Below, piece after piece: positions 28,401 through 36,684 of a DNA stretch of 64,000 nucleotides (position 1 is the stretch's first letter; each line of letters begins with the position of its first letter). Below the pieces are notes generated by a model. That model was not told where the DNA came from, did no database searches, and saw only the letters and a program-made list of their open reading frames with translations. The translations under genes were made by a program, and so were the position numbers. The DNA is taken from positions 62,001 to 126,000 of the forward strand of contig JAFDXO010000083.1 in assembly GCA_018267925.1 (NCBI GenBank). Direction: 5' to 3'. The DNA is from Bacteroidota bacterium (GTDB taxonomy: Bacteria; Bacteroidota; Bacteroidia; Chitinophagales; Chitinophagaceae).

Positions 28401-29177
28401 AACTATGATTTTGGCAAAGGAAAAATTAGCTACTATGCCGAAAACGGAATAACGGATGCTGCCGGCGCTGATACGAATACGAATGTAGGCGGTTTTTCGG
28501 ATGTGGTAGTAGCTGATACGGATGGGCCACTAGTACAACCATTCATCAATGATAGCTTGTTTAAAGACGGAGGCATTACCGGAAGTAATACTACCTTATT
28601 TGTGAAATTATTTGACCAATCCGGCATCAATGTTTCGGGCAATGGAATTGGGCATAATCTTACCGCAGTGTTAGATGGTGATGTTGCCAATCCTTATGTT
28701 TTGAATGACTATTACGAAACTTCTCCAAATGATTATCAACACGGTTTTGTCAACTTTCCCATTACCGGTTTAAGTGAAGGCAAACACTCGCTGGTGGTAA
28801 AGGCATGGGATATGTTTAATAATTCAGGAGAAGGAACCGTAAATTTTGTAGTGATCAATGGGCAAATCGTTCAGATTAACAATTTGATGTCATACCCCAA
28901 TCCATTTCACGACAAAACTCATTTTGTTTTTGAACACAACCATCCGGGTGAAGAACTAAAAGTACAAATAAATATTTTTAGCACTTCCGGCTATTTGGTG
29001 CGTACGTTAGAAGATGTTTTCACACCTTCCGGTAGCCGTAGTAATGAAATCATTTGGGATGGCACCAGCAATAATGGCGCACAAGCACCTGCTGGACTAT
29101 ATGTGTATAAATTATCCATAACAACTATACAAGGAATTCAAGCTACTGCATACCAAAAATTAGTGTTGATACGTTAG
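25425..29177 (+). CDS. porU: Type IX secretion C-terminal signal peptidase (sortase) PorU
   Basis: 1250-residue exported protein that removes the C-terminal secretion signal of type IX cargo at the cell surface and joins the mature protein to lipopolysaccharide. It has a signal peptide (residues 1-20, ending ARAEV), N-terminal beta domains, a gingipain-like C25 protease domain at about 500-860 with the catalytic His in NYNGHGSPTTL near 755 and Cys in VTATCTFSKYDD near 790, then beta-sandwich domains. It carries its own type A C-terminal domain: YPNPF, STSGYLVRTL, IIWDGTSNNG, GLYVYKL and a final KLVLIR. Length is normal for PorU. porV follows 105 bases later on the same strand, the usual order. 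Confidence 0.93.
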   Translation: MMTKLLVFFSFVLLSTAYARAEVSVHSFEVSNADVKNGFVVERIWLKNFEMPSIKMSKPLLIEAIGLTKQNVATSFEQMESALGMDRKRPFVFVKIPVFIKSTNGVQQLQSFSLEIKESDQPTKVALKTTTTAQSVLATGTWYKISVKDRGLYKIDYDFLKNKLGIDPTNIDTRNIRLYGNGGTMLYEDNAVPYPDDLVENAIEVHDGGDNKFDQNDFVNFYANGPLEWAMDTTQHTFRHRSNLYEDKSYYFISFDNGVGKRIQSEASLSSSNVSVGTFDDYQVYEKDLVNLGKFGKKWWGEDFGVDGGKQSTRTFSFNTMNNDTALFRISIGSKSQANNNSFNIAINGSTIANATIYGAANNDIAVVSYYGEFRAPTIGGVANVQLTYLPGESTARGYLDYIEVINRRPIALINGLTVFRDWNSVANGNMAAFTVQNANGNTNVWDITNPLIPIRINGNLQGSVYNFNRDASQLHQYVAFDGSNFSKPEFVQKVVNQNLHGTGVSDLIIVTYPDFMNGANKLADFHRQHDAMRVTVATTDQVNNEFASGSNDIGAIRNFVKMLYKNAGSDTTKMPRHLLLLGDASYDYKNRVPNNSNYVPTYETAESDDAINGYCSDDFFAFLDDFENIEGIQPNSNLAIVNTMDISVGRLPVSSADAANKIADKIIKYASAASLGPWRLSTTIMADNGDENIHFDDGEAMDRTISGKTDLYNDTKVYISALPTVSTPGGVRCPDANKLINDQVFKGTFLMNYNGHGSPTTLSAKRILTQDDFNSWKNDTKLPIMVTATCTFSKYDDPALTSAGELLVVKPDGGAIALLTTTQLVYQFLNHQLNVNFLATFFQKNNSSWLTFGDAFRMSKNATYISPQMDVFTRNNYRKFALLGDPALMPSFPRYNVTTDSIMNGYSETKTDTIKALGKYSISGSVKDDNGNVMSTFNGRAYITIYDKPGIASTLTGPPRNFQIQNSIIYKGKATITNGRFAFSFIAPKDLNYDFGKGKISYYAENGITDAAGADTNTNVGGFSDVVVADTDGPLVQPFINDSLFKDGGITGSNTTLFVKLFDQSGINVSGNGIGHNLTAVLDGDVANPYVLNDYYETSPNDYQHGFVNFPITGLSEGKHSLVVKAWDMFNNSGEGTVNFVVINGQIVQINNLMSYPNPFHDKTHFVFEHNHPGEELKVQINIFSTSGYLVRTLEDVFTPSGSRSNEIIWDGTSNNGAQAPAGLYVYKLSITTIQGIQATAYQKLVLIR

Positions 29178-29225
29178 TTGACTGTTGATGAACACTACCG
29201 ATTAGCATATTGCCGGAACAAAATG

Positions 29226-29255
29226 TTCATTCAGCTCAATAATTAAATACCTTTG
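29226..29255 (+). promoter_or_regulatory. Candidate porV promoter
   Basis: TTC (29226-29228), 19-base spacer, TACCTTTG (29248-29255), a perfect -7 box at optimal spacing, 27 bases before the ATG at 29283. This supports separate transcription of porV and argues against the upstream in-frame codons as start. Confidence 0.6.
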
Positions 29256-29282
29256 CAAAACTTTTTAATAAACGAATACAGA

Positions 29283-30461
29283 ATGGCAAAACACTTTGCT
29301 CTTATTGGTTTGGGATTATTAACGGGTCTAACCAACGAAGCATTGGCTCAGAAATCCAATGTTAATGGCTCCAACATCAATACTATCACTACGGCAGTTC
29401 CTTTTCTTCGAATCTCACCCGATGCTCGTTCCGGAGCTATGGGAGATATCGGCTTGGCAATATCCCCCGATGCCAATGCTCAATATTGGAATGTAGCCAA
29501 AATGCCTTTTACACCTAAGAAGTTTGGTGTGTCCTTTACTTATACACCCTGGTTAAAAGATCTTGTTCCAGACATTTGGCTGGGATATGTATCCGGCTAT
29601 ATGAAGTTTGGACAAAACGACGAACAAGCCATCAGTGCATCACTGCGATACTTTTCTTTAGGCGACATCAGCTTTACCAATGATGTGGGCGATGCAACAG
29701 GTACCGGTAAACCTCGAGAATTTGCTTTTGACGCAGGATATTCTCGAAAGCTGTCTGAAAATCTTTCCGTTGGATTAAGCCTTCGTTATATTCGCTCTGC
29801 ACTTGCAGTAGGATACAGTGGTAATTCTGATGTGAAACCGGGCAATGCCTTTGCTGCCGACCTTGGTGTTTATTATACCAAAAACAAAGAAATTGATGAA
29901 TTTCGTTCTGATAATTTCAGTTTTGGAGCCGTATTAAGCAATGTAGGATCAAAAATTTATTATACATCTACTCGACGCGATTTCATCCCCATAAACCTCG
30001 GCTTAGGTGTTGCTTATACAAAGTCGTTGGATGAATATAACAAGGTAACTATCGGCTTAGACTTTAATAAATTGTTGGTACCTACCCCCAAAGACACAAG
30101 CTCCACCGGAACACCTAAGTACTATATCCCTGAAAAGTCTGTAGTTTCCGGTATGTTGGGATCCTTTGCCGATGCGCCTTTTAGCGAAGAGTTGCGCGAA
30201 ATTCAAATTTCTGTGGGAGCAGAATATTGGTATCAAAACCAATTCGCTTTACGTGCTGGGTATTTTTATGAAGATAGAACAAAGGGCGATCGCAAATATC
30301 TTACCGTTGGTTTGGGCGTAAAATTGAATGTCTTTACTTTAAATGGAGCTTATTTAATTCCATCGGGTAGTGGCATCAATCGCAATCCTTTATCTAACAC
30401 TTTCCGTTTCTCCTTGTTGTTTGATTTTAATGAGTTTAAAAAGTCAGACAGCGGGGATTAA
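29283..30461 (+). CDS. porV: Type IX secretion outer-membrane protein PorV (LptO)
   Basis: 392-residue outer-membrane beta-barrel that carries type IX cargo from the translocon to PorU for signal removal. It has a signal peptide ending NEALAQKS. The mature N-terminus has the family signature VPFLRISPDARSGAMGD and SPDANAQYWNVAKM, then GVSFTYTPWLK and alternating amphipathic strands up to a C-terminal FRFSLLFDF. The ATG at 29283 was chosen because a promoter box ends at 29255 and the signal peptide starts here (MAKHFALIGLGLL); the longer frame starting at 29253 overlaps that box. It lies directly behind porU. Confidence 0.93.
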   Translation: MAKHFALIGLGLLTGLTNEALAQKSNVNGSNINTITTAVPFLRISPDARSGAMGDIGLAISPDANAQYWNVAKMPFTPKKFGVSFTYTPWLKDLVPDIWLGYVSGYMKFGQNDEQAISASLRYFSLGDISFTNDVGDATGTGKPREFAFDAGYSRKLSENLSVGLSLRYIRSALAVGYSGNSDVKPGNAFAADLGVYYTKNKEIDEFRSDNFSFGAVLSNVGSKIYYTSTRRDFIPINLGLGVAYTKSLDEYNKVTIGLDFNKLLVPTPKDTSSTGTPKYYIPEKSVVSGMLGSFADAPFSEELREIQISVGAEYWYQNQFALRAGYFYEDRTKGDRKYLTVGLGVKLNVFTLNGAYLIPSGSGINRNPLSNTFRFSLLFDFNEFKKSDSGD

Positions 30462-30486
30462 TCCTTGCCAAGATCAAAAAATAGCA

Positions 30487-30517
30487 AAGCATTCGAAATT
30501 TTTTTGAACGCTTTTTT
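30487..30517 (+). terminator. Probable terminator of porV
   Basis: AAGCATTC pairs with GAACGCTT around an 11-base T-rich loop, with one mismatch, and is followed by a T-run. It lies 25 bases after the porV stop. Confidence 0.5.
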
Positions 30518-30593
30518 ATTGAAACAGTAAAATAAAAATTAGACCATCTTTAGCCTAAATGGATGAAACATTTTTTACGTAAAATAACTATGG

Positions 30594-32030
30594 TTAGTCT
30601 TTTGAAATCAACTTTTGCACTGAAGAAATGGACACAAATCGAAATAGAAAAATAGTGCTGATACCCATTACCATTAGGACACTCAACTGAACTAACCACG
30701 ACCAAGGCAAAATTTTTACCCCATAGCCGAAGGCAATCAATAATAAGGCGAAAAATAAAAATGAAAGCGTCCAACGTAAATTTCTACGAAGCTGCGTTTG
30801 CCTTGTAGCGAAAAGAATAAAGCATAAAGCTAAGGTTGACTGAGTAATAAATGCTGCAAAAGCCGCGCCTATAGCAGCAAGCAAAGGAATAAGCCAAAAG
30901 TTTAGTGATAGATTTACAACTACGCCCAAAAGTGCAATTCGATTCAATAGTTTTAGGTCGCCATTGGCTGTCAATAAAGTAGAATATACATTAGACAAGC
31001 TATAAGCCGGAAAAGCAATCATTAGAAATACGAAAACAACAATACTATCGCCAGTTGCATTTTTATAAAGCAGGTGCATAATGTCTTCACAGAAATAGAT
31101 AGCGGCAACAGAAACCAACAAGGAAACAGGAAGCAGTAAATTGACACACAGTTGAACAATAGGTTGAACCGATTTTTTTTCAGCAAGCATTCTCCCAAAA
31201 ATGGGAAGCAACATACCGGCAAACATGAGCCCAAACATGTTACCGACATCCAATAAACGATAAGCAGCAGCATAAATTCCTGCTTGTTCATCATTCGTAA
31301 GCCTTTCTATCAACAAAGTGTCTGCACGAGTATAAACAGACATCAAAAATATCAAAGAAGCATAGGGCAAAGTGGTGCGTATGATAGATATAATTCGTTT
31401 CCTGTCGAAAGTAAAATGTAAGCGCACATCAGAAATTCTTTTTAATAAAAATAAGCCCAGCAAAATGGCAAACGAATAACAAACTATCTGTGCACCAATA
31501 AACCATTCAATTTTGAAATGAGCAGCCGTCGTAGGATACCAAAGCAAAAATCCACAAAGCATAATCATCAATAACCGATCAGAAATAGACAGCAACCCAT
31601 CTACTTTAAAACGATGCAGTCCTGAAGCATTACTTCTAATAAACAACATCAGCGATGCCAAAGTTTGAATAGATAAAACCCCTAACAACATAGCCAATTG
31701 CCATCCTCGATAACCTAATAAAAAACCTATACAGAAAACAATAGAAAAGTATAGTAAACTTAAAATCATTCTGGCACTTAACATGGCTGGGAAAAGAACC
31801 CTAAGACGACGAGGATTTTGAGCTAATGCCGTACTATTATAGTTGCTAATGCCAAAATCTAATAGAATTTGAAATACTAATCCCAAATTCATTAATGCCT
31901 GATACATGCCGTATGATGCGTGCCCCACTTTGTTTTGAACAGTCCGGTCTATCATAAAAATCCATAAGGGTTTGATGAGCAGATTGAGCGATACGATAAA
32001 CAATAAATTTTTAGCAAAAAAGCGGCGCAT
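30594..32030 (-). CDS. Wzx-like polysaccharide flippase (MOP/MATE superfamily)
   Basis: 478-residue polytopic protein with 12-14 predicted membrane segments. It resembles O-antigen and capsule flippases that move lipid-linked oligosaccharides across the inner membrane. Typical features are the N-terminal FIVSLNLLIKPLWIFMIDRTVQNKVG, NLGLVFQILLDFGISNYN, a central YTRADTLLIERL with an acidic pair in a membrane segment, and GIYAAAYRLLDVGNMFGLMF. The ATG at 32030 was chosen over an upstream codon at 32087, which would run into the divergent glycosyltransferase. A divergent GT4 glycosyltransferase starts 56 bases away, so both may belong to one surface-glycan pathway. Substrate is unknown. Confidence 0.85.
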   Translation of the reverse strand: MRRFFAKNLLFIVSLNLLIKPLWIFMIDRTVQNKVGHASYGMYQALMNLGLVFQILLDFGISNYNSTALAQNPRRLRVLFPAMLSARMILSLLYFSIVFCIGFLLGYRGWQLAMLLGVLSIQTLASLMLFIRSNASGLHRFKVDGLLSISDRLLMIMLCGFLLWYPTTAAHFKIEWFIGAQIVCYSFAILLGLFLLKRISDVRLHFTFDRKRIISIIRTTLPYASLIFLMSVYTRADTLLIERLTNDEQAGIYAAAYRLLDVGNMFGLMFAGMLLPIFGRMLAEKKSVQPIVQLCVNLLLPVSLLVSVAAIYFCEDIMHLLYKNATGDSIVVFVFLMIAFPAYSLSNVYSTLLTANGDLKLLNRIALLGVVVNLSLNFWLIPLLAAIGAAFAAFITQSTLALCFILFATRQTQLRRNLRWTLSFLFFALLLIAFGYGVKILPWSWLVQLSVLMVMGISTIFLFRFVSISSVQKLISKD

Positions 32031-32071
32031 ATTCCTAAAAAGTTTGGGAAAACCTGTACGATGTAAAAGTA

Positions 32072-32079
32072 TATTTTTG
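32072..32079 (+). promoter_or_regulatory. Candidate -7 box for the GT4 gene
   Basis: TATTTTTG matches TAnnTTTG and ends 7 bases before the ATG at 32087. If used, the transcript would start at or near the first codon. The -33 element is not convincing. Confidence 0.35.
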
Positions 32080-32086
32080 TACGTCA

Positions 32087-33208
32087 ATGCGCATTGCTGT
32101 CAATACAAGATTACTGCTGAAAGGAAAACTGGAAGGAATTGGTTGGTACACCCACGAAACGCTCAAGCGAATTGTTGCCCAACATCCCGAACATGAGTTT
32201 ATCTTTTTTTTCGATCGTCCGTTTGATCCTTCTTTCATTTTTGCTCCCAATATTCGACCGGTTATTGTTGGTCCTCAGGCTCGACATCCCATTCTGTTTT
32301 ATACTTGGTTTGAAATAAGCCTTCCTTTATTGTTGCGTAAATACAAAGTAGATCTCTTTCTCTCACAAGACGGCATGATGTCTTTACGCACCAAAGTGCC
32401 TACCTGCTTGGTTATGCACGATTTGGCTTTCGAGCATTTTACTGACCATATCAAATCCAGCCACAAGTTTTTTTATCGAAAATATTCGCCCCTTTACGCT
32501 CAAAAAGCTAAACGAATAGTTACCGTATCAGAGTTTTCAAAGGCTGATATTGCGCAGCGATACCGTGTGCCTCCAGAAAAAATTGATGTGTCTTACAATG
32601 GAGCACATACTGAATACAAACCGTTGACTTGGGACGAACGAGAGGCTGTAAAACGTCAATATACAGCGGGATGTGAATATTTTGTGTATGCCGGAGCTTT
32701 GCACCCACGCAAAAACATTCTCAACCTCCTAAAAGCATTTATAGCGTTTAAAAAAAGACAGCGTAGCAACATGAAATTAGTGTTGGTAGGCAGACTGGCG
32801 TGGAAGTATGAGGAAATAGAAACGATGCGTGAAACCATGCCTTTTAAAGAAGATGTAAAATGGACAGGATATCTGAATGTGACAGATTTAGCAAAAGTGA
32901 TTGGTGGTGCCTATGCGCTGACTTATGTTTCGCTTTTCGAAGGTTTTGGCATTCCGATTTTGGAAGCCTTACAATGTCATGTACCGGCTATCATCAGCAA
33001 TACATCTTCTATGCCGGAAGTGGGCGGTGAAGCAGCTTTGCTGGTGAATCCAAACGATATTGATGACATAGCTGCTAAGATGGAGCAAATCTATAAAGAC
33101 GAAATCCTACGAGCTCGACTGATATCAGCTGCTCCTACACAAGTAGCAAAATTCAATTGGGATAAGACGGCTGCCGTACTTTGGCAGAGCATGATGAGCT
33201 GTGTGTAA
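32087..33208 (+). CDS. Glycosyltransferase family 4
   Basis: 373-residue GT-B fold transferase using an activated sugar nucleotide. The N-terminal domain starts MRIAVNTRLL with a glycine-rich loop LEGIGWYTHE. The C-terminal donor domain has YAGALHPRKNI, LVGRLAWKYEE and the E-x7-E motif in FEGFGIPILEAL, then PAIISNTSSMPEVGGEAALLV. These are hallmarks of retaining GT4 mannosyl/glucosyl-type enzymes. Acceptor and donor cannot be named from sequence. It is divergent from the flippase gene, and manC in the same window could supply GDP-mannose, but that link is only suggestive. No gene follows closely on the same strand except two small unexplained ORFs. Confidence 0.9.
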   Translation: MRIAVNTRLLLKGKLEGIGWYTHETLKRIVAQHPEHEFIFFFDRPFDPSFIFAPNIRPVIVGPQARHPILFYTWFEISLPLLLRKYKVDLFLSQDGMMSLRTKVPTCLVMHDLAFEHFTDHIKSSHKFFYRKYSPLYAQKAKRIVTVSEFSKADIAQRYRVPPEKIDVSYNGAHTEYKPLTWDEREAVKRQYTAGCEYFVYAGALHPRKNILNLLKAFIAFKKRQRSNMKLVLVGRLAWKYEEIETMRETMPFKEDVKWTGYLNVTDLAKVIGGAYALTYVSLFEGFGIPILEALQCHVPAIISNTSSMPEVGGEAALLVNPNDIDDIAAKMEQIYKDEILRARLISAAPTQVAKFNWDKTAAVLWQSMMSCV

Positions 33209-33233
33209 TAAAACTATGGAAAGCACATAAAAA

Positions 33234-33422
33234 ATGATAACAATCTGCAAGTATGCAAATCGAATGTATGAGCTGAAAATAGAAAAGGGGGAAAATATCG
33301 GGTGGCTATTTATTGCTTTATGGTTGGCTGCAGTGCTCGTTTATAGCCCATCTTTTCATTCCGGTTATGTTGCTGAATTTATCAACTATCTTCAAAGTTA
33401 TTCAAATAATACTTTTACATAG
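33234..33422 (+). CDS. Small membrane-protein ORF, possibly an N-terminal gene remnant
   Basis: 62 codons, with an alternative ATG at 33264 giving 52. It contains one clear hydrophobic segment, GWLFIALWLAAVLVY, followed by SPSFHSGYVAEFINYLQ. That layout (short cytosolic start, TM1, then a periplasmic loop with an acidic residue) resembles the beginning of large GT-C-type membrane glycosyltransferases of Bacteroidota. No continuation is found in any frame behind the stop at 33422, so it may be the relic of a longer gene or a real single-span peptide. I do not recognise a family. It lies 25 bases after the GT4 gene. Confidence 0.35.
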   Translation: MITICKYANRMYELKIEKGENIGWLFIALWLAAVLVYSPSFHSGYVAEFINYLQSYSNNTFT

Positions 33423-33474
33423 TGTTGCATTTGTAGCTTGAATTCAGCAACTCTATACAGTTTTATCATACAAC

Positions 33475-33741
33475 ATGAACACGCCTTATGATGGTGCACA
33501 CGTAACAGTATTAGATAGCAACACTTTGAAGGTTACACTCAATCAATGGGGTAGTTGGTGGATGTATAACTATCATGGTGCTAAAAGTTATGAAAATGAT
33601 TTATTTCGAGTAGAAATAACAGATGTTGGCCACGAGTATATACTTCATCTTAAAGCTCATTCTAAAAATATAGCAATTCTATTTCAGCATGGAGATTGGT
33701 GGTCTCAAGTAAATTTAAATAGAATGGGTGAACAATGGTAA
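33475..33741 (+). CDS. Hypothetical protein, 88 residues
   Basis: Starts with ATG and reads as a soluble, aromatic-rich, beta-patterned small protein (TLKVTLNQWGSWWMYNYHG, FRVEITDVGHEYILHLKAH, ILFQHGDWWSQVNL). It has no signal peptide, membrane segment or cysteines. I do not recognise the family. The regular alternation of hydrophobic and polar residues favours a real folded product over chance. It lies between a possible gene relic and the end of mreD on the other strand. Confidence 0.45.
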   Translation: MNTPYDGAHVTVLDSNTLKVTLNQWGSWWMYNYHGAKSYENDLFRVEITDVGHEYILHLKAHSKNIAILFQHGDWWSQVNLNRMGEQW

Positions 33742-33892
33742 CGGCTTTGAAATTAAACAATATCATTGTTTAAATACTTTGCAACTATTTCGATCTTGAA
33801 TTTAGGGGCAGCAATAAAAATTTCATCTTTTAGAAAAAATGTTTTGCAATAAACTTTGACAGTTCTTTCCCAATTTCAATCATATATTACCA

Positions 33893-34438
33893 TTAGCTTT
33901 TCAGAGCCGTCTGCTTCGTGAAAAGCAATAAATAGGCTAATATAAAAAGTAAAGAAGTAGCAGTAGATGCAATAATTTTCAATAACAAATAACCAATGTT
34001 AGAAAAGTTCCAAAGTTCAACAGTAAAGAAAATAGAATGATGGATAAGAATCAAAAAGGCACAATAAGTTAAAAAAGGTACCCAACCCATATTTTTTACT
34101 CCGGGCGATTGATTCGGATATTCTGATAAATGTTTGGGTAATAAAGCACTCAAAACGTTGGTTCGCAAATAGGCAATCAATACGGTTGCACAAGCATGAA
34201 TACCCGCAGTGTTCATAAATGTGTCCATGGTAAGTCCGGTAGCAAATCCACAAAGTAATAAGAGCCAAACCGGCGTTTCAAACGGCAACAACAAGATGAA
34301 AAGGGGATAGATATAGGGAATAAAAACGGGAAATCCGGCGGGTTGCGACCACCAGCGAAGTGTAATTTTATTCAACACCAAAACCTGTATCAAGATGATG
34401 ATGCAAAAGCGCAAAAAGTTTTTTAAGTAGTCGCTCAT
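33893..34438 (-). CDS. mreD: Rod shape-determining protein MreD
   Basis: 181-residue inner-membrane protein with five or six hydrophobic segments. It is part of the elongasome that couples MreB filaments to cell-wall synthesis. Sequence conservation of MreD is low; the call rests on topology, on segments such as FIPYIYPLFILLLPFETP and CGFATGLTMDTFMNTAGIHA (typical of the Bacteroidota form), and on position directly after mreC with a 4-base start/stop overlap. The usual following genes, for PBP2 and RodA, are absent here: downstream come only the two small plus-strand ORFs. Confident by context. Confidence 0.9.
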   Translation of the reverse strand: MSDYLKNFLRFCIIILIQVLVLNKITLRWWSQPAGFPVFIPYIYPLFILLLPFETPVWLLLLCGFATGLTMDTFMNTAGIHACATVLIAYLRTNVLSALLPKHLSEYPNQSPGVKNMGWVPFLTYCAFLILIHHSIFFTVELWNFSNIGYLLLKIIASTATSLLFILAYLLLFTKQTALKS

Positions 34439-35292
34439 TTTGCCTTTTTGGTTGAATCTTGTAGTTCTCTTCGTTCATCTAACAACGTGTTTTCTATCAC
34501 ATACACATATTGCAGATTGCGAAAGTTAGTAGCACTTTTCAAATAAAGCACTTGAATGTTGTTTTTCTTATTGATGCGCATTCGATCTACGGTGCCTATC
34601 AAAATGCCCGGTGGAAAAAAAGAATAGCTGGTAGTGAACACACTATCACCTCTATAAACTTTCAACTCCTTAGGAATATCTTCTAAAATAAGCACATCGG
34701 GTTTGCCATCGTCCCACATCACCGAGCCCATTGTTCCGTCTTTCAAACGCGCACTCAGCTTGCGTTTTACATTAAGCACAGAAAGAATGCTGGCAAAATT
34801 GTTTGAAACATTGATTACTTCTCCCACTACACCGGTGCTGGAAATAACGGCCATGTGGCGTTTTATACCTTGATTTGATCCACGATTGATGGTGATGTAA
34901 TTATTTTCAGACGTTACAGAATTATTGACCACTCGAGCATTTCGATATACATAATTTGCAAACCGAACAATATGTGTAGTGTCATTATCAAGGGTTATTT
35001 TTCGTTGAACAGAACTATCTTTTAGCGTGTCCACTCCTTGAGTTTGAGCTAATGCTATTCTTAATCGGATATTTTCATTAATCAGACTGTCATTCATTCG
35101 TTTTAATCCAAAATAATAGACAACATCTTCACGCTTTTGATAGACAATACCCGCTATGGTATTAGCTGAACTGAGCAATGCATTTCCTTGCAAAGTATTG
35201 GTACGAGCAATCAATACAAAACAAATAATCTCCAACGTTAGAAAGAGAATCAGGTTAAAAAATCGGCGAACAAATAAAATGAAATTGCGCAA
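34435..35292 (-). CDS. mreC: Rod shape-determining protein MreC
   Basis: 285-residue bitopic protein with one N-terminal membrane segment (FFNLILFLTLEIICFVLIA), a periplasmic coiled coil (about 60-90) and a double beta-barrel domain with the family pattern INRGSNQGIKRHMAVIS, GVVGEVINVS and GDSVFTTSYSFFPPGILIG. In the elongasome it links MreB to PBP2 and RodA. It overlaps mreD by 4 bases and follows mreB after 111 bases on the same strand, the usual mreBCD order. Normal length, nothing unusual. Confidence 0.93.
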   Translation of the reverse strand: MRNFILFVRRFFNLILFLTLEIICFVLIARTNTLQGNALLSSANTIAGIVYQKREDVVYYFGLKRMNDSLINENIRLRIALAQTQGVDTLKDSSVQRKITLDNDTTHIVRFANYVYRNARVVNNSVTSENNYITINRGSNQGIKRHMAVISSTGVVGEVINVSNNFASILSVLNVKRKLSARLKDGTMGSVMWDDGKPDVLILEDIPKELKVYRGDSVFTTSYSFFPPGILIGTVDRMRINKKNNIQVLYLKSATNFRNLQYVYVIENTLLDERRELQDSTKKAK

Positions 35293-35403
35293 CTGTTTAG
35301 TTCTGATTTTTGCTCATTACCTGAAAAACAAATCTACTTATCACAAACAAATCATCCATCAAATACAATTACCGATTTAAGACTTGACGGAGATGATTTA
35401 AAT

Positions 35404-36429
35404 TTACTTCATCAAAAATGGTTGCATTTTTGAAATATTTTTCAATGCCATGCCGGTGCCGCGAACAACAGCACGTAGCGGATCTTCTGCAACATGAACA
35501 GGCAACTTTATTTTGTGAGAAATGCGCTTATCTAATCCGCGAAGTAAAGCACCGCCACCCGTCAAATACAACCCTCGACGATAAATATCGGCAGCCAATT
35601 CAGGCGGAGTACTTTCTAAGGCTTTCAGGATAGCTTCTTCTATTTTGAAAATAGATTTATCTAACGCCTCCGCTACTTCTTGATAAGCCACCATTATTTG
35701 CTTAGGAATGCCGGTTACTAAATCACGTCCATTTACGGGAATATCATCCGGCGCATCATCTAAATCTTTCAAAGCCGAGCCAACATGAATTTTTATTTGT
35801 TCAGCGGTGCGTTCTCCTATCATCAAACTATGATAGCGACGCATAGCTTCCATGATATCGGCAGTAAATTCATCTCCGGCAATTCGCACAGATTGATCAC
35901 AAACAATACCCGACAAAGCAATCACAGAAATGCCCGTAGTACCGCCACCAATATCAATAATCATATTGCCTGTAGGCTCTTCTACATCTATACCAATGCC
36001 TAAAGCTGCCGCCATAGGCTCATGAATCATATAAACCTCTTTGGCTCCAGCTTGTTCAGCACTATCACGCACTGCACGCTTTTCCACTTCAGTAATAGAA
36101 GATGGAATACAAATTACCATTTTCCAACTGGGCGGAAACAACGGTTTTTTAGGATAAACCAATTTAATCATTTCACGCAACATCCCCTCAGCTGCATTGA
36201 AGTCTGCAATCACACCATCTTTCAACGGACGAATCGTTTTCAAATTTTCGTGCGTTTTTTCGTGCATCATCATGGCCTTTTTTCCTACGGCCACTATCTT
36301 ATTGGAAATCCGATCAATAGCCACAATTGATGGTTCATCTACTACTACTTGATCATTGTGAATAATCAGTGTGTTAGCGGTGCCAAGATCAATGGCTATC
36401 TCCTGCGTCAGAAAGCTAAACAATCCCAT
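35404..36429 (-). CDS. mreB: Rod shape-determining actin homologue MreB
   Basis: 341-residue cytoplasmic actin-like ATPase that forms membrane-bound filaments directing lateral wall synthesis. Phosphate-binding and ATP motifs are clear: IDLGTANTLI near the N-terminus, MIDIGGGTTGISVIALSG in the middle, and LTGGGALLRGLD toward the end. The start MGLFSFLTQEIAIDLG gives a short amphipathic N-terminus for membrane attachment. Length is standard. It heads the mreBCD cluster and is divergent from carB with a 310-base spacer. A perfect MreB call. Confidence 0.96.
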   Translation of the reverse strand: MGLFSFLTQEIAIDLGTANTLIIHNDQVVVDEPSIVAIDRISNKIVAVGKKAMMMHEKTHENLKTIRPLKDGVIADFNAAEGMLREMIKLVYPKKPLFPPSWKMVICIPSSITEVEKRAVRDSAEQAGAKEVYMIHEPMAAALGIGIDVEEPTGNMIIDIGGGTTGISVIALSGIVCDQSVRIAGDEFTADIMEAMRRYHSLMIGERTAEQIKIHVGSALKDLDDAPDDIPVNGRDLVTGIPKQIMVAYQEVAEALDKSIFKIEEAILKALESTPPELAADIYRRGLYLTGGGALLRGLDKRISHKIKLPVHVAEDPLRAVVRGTGMALKNISKMQPFLMK

Positions 36430-36600
36430 AATATATCTAAATCGGGGGCTATTTTTTTTAAAGGTTGGGCAAAGTTGCCAAAAAAGGTTGGAATTGGTTC
36501 TGTTTTTTTATAATTTTTCTAAAGACAAGATATTTTTCTTAAACCCATAGTCAGGAATAACAAATTGCGCTGAAATTGTGTAAATAAATGAAAAAAATGT

Positions 36601-36630
36601 TTCAAAAAAAGCATATTTCTCTTACCTTCG
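36601..36630 (+). promoter_or_regulatory. Candidate carB promoter
   Basis: TTC (36601-36603), 19-base spacer, TACCTTCG (36623-36630), one mismatch from TAnnTTTG at optimal spacing. The leader would be about 105 bases. Confidence 0.4.
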
Positions 36631-36635
36631 CGCCT

Positions 36636-36684
36636 CAGGCGTTGAGCCTGTACACTGCACCTGCTGCACAACACTTGCTCAGCG
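36636..36684 (+). promoter_or_regulatory. Possible structured RNA leader of carB
   Basis: CGTTGAGC (36640-36647) can pair with GCTCAGCG (36677-36684) with one G-U pair, enclosing a small TGCA/TGCA hairpin (36656-36668). Alternatively CAGGC (36636-36640) pairs with GCCTG (36646-36650). The two folds share bases and exclude each other, as in attenuators or riboswitches. No known riboswitch class is recognised. Confidence 0.35.
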
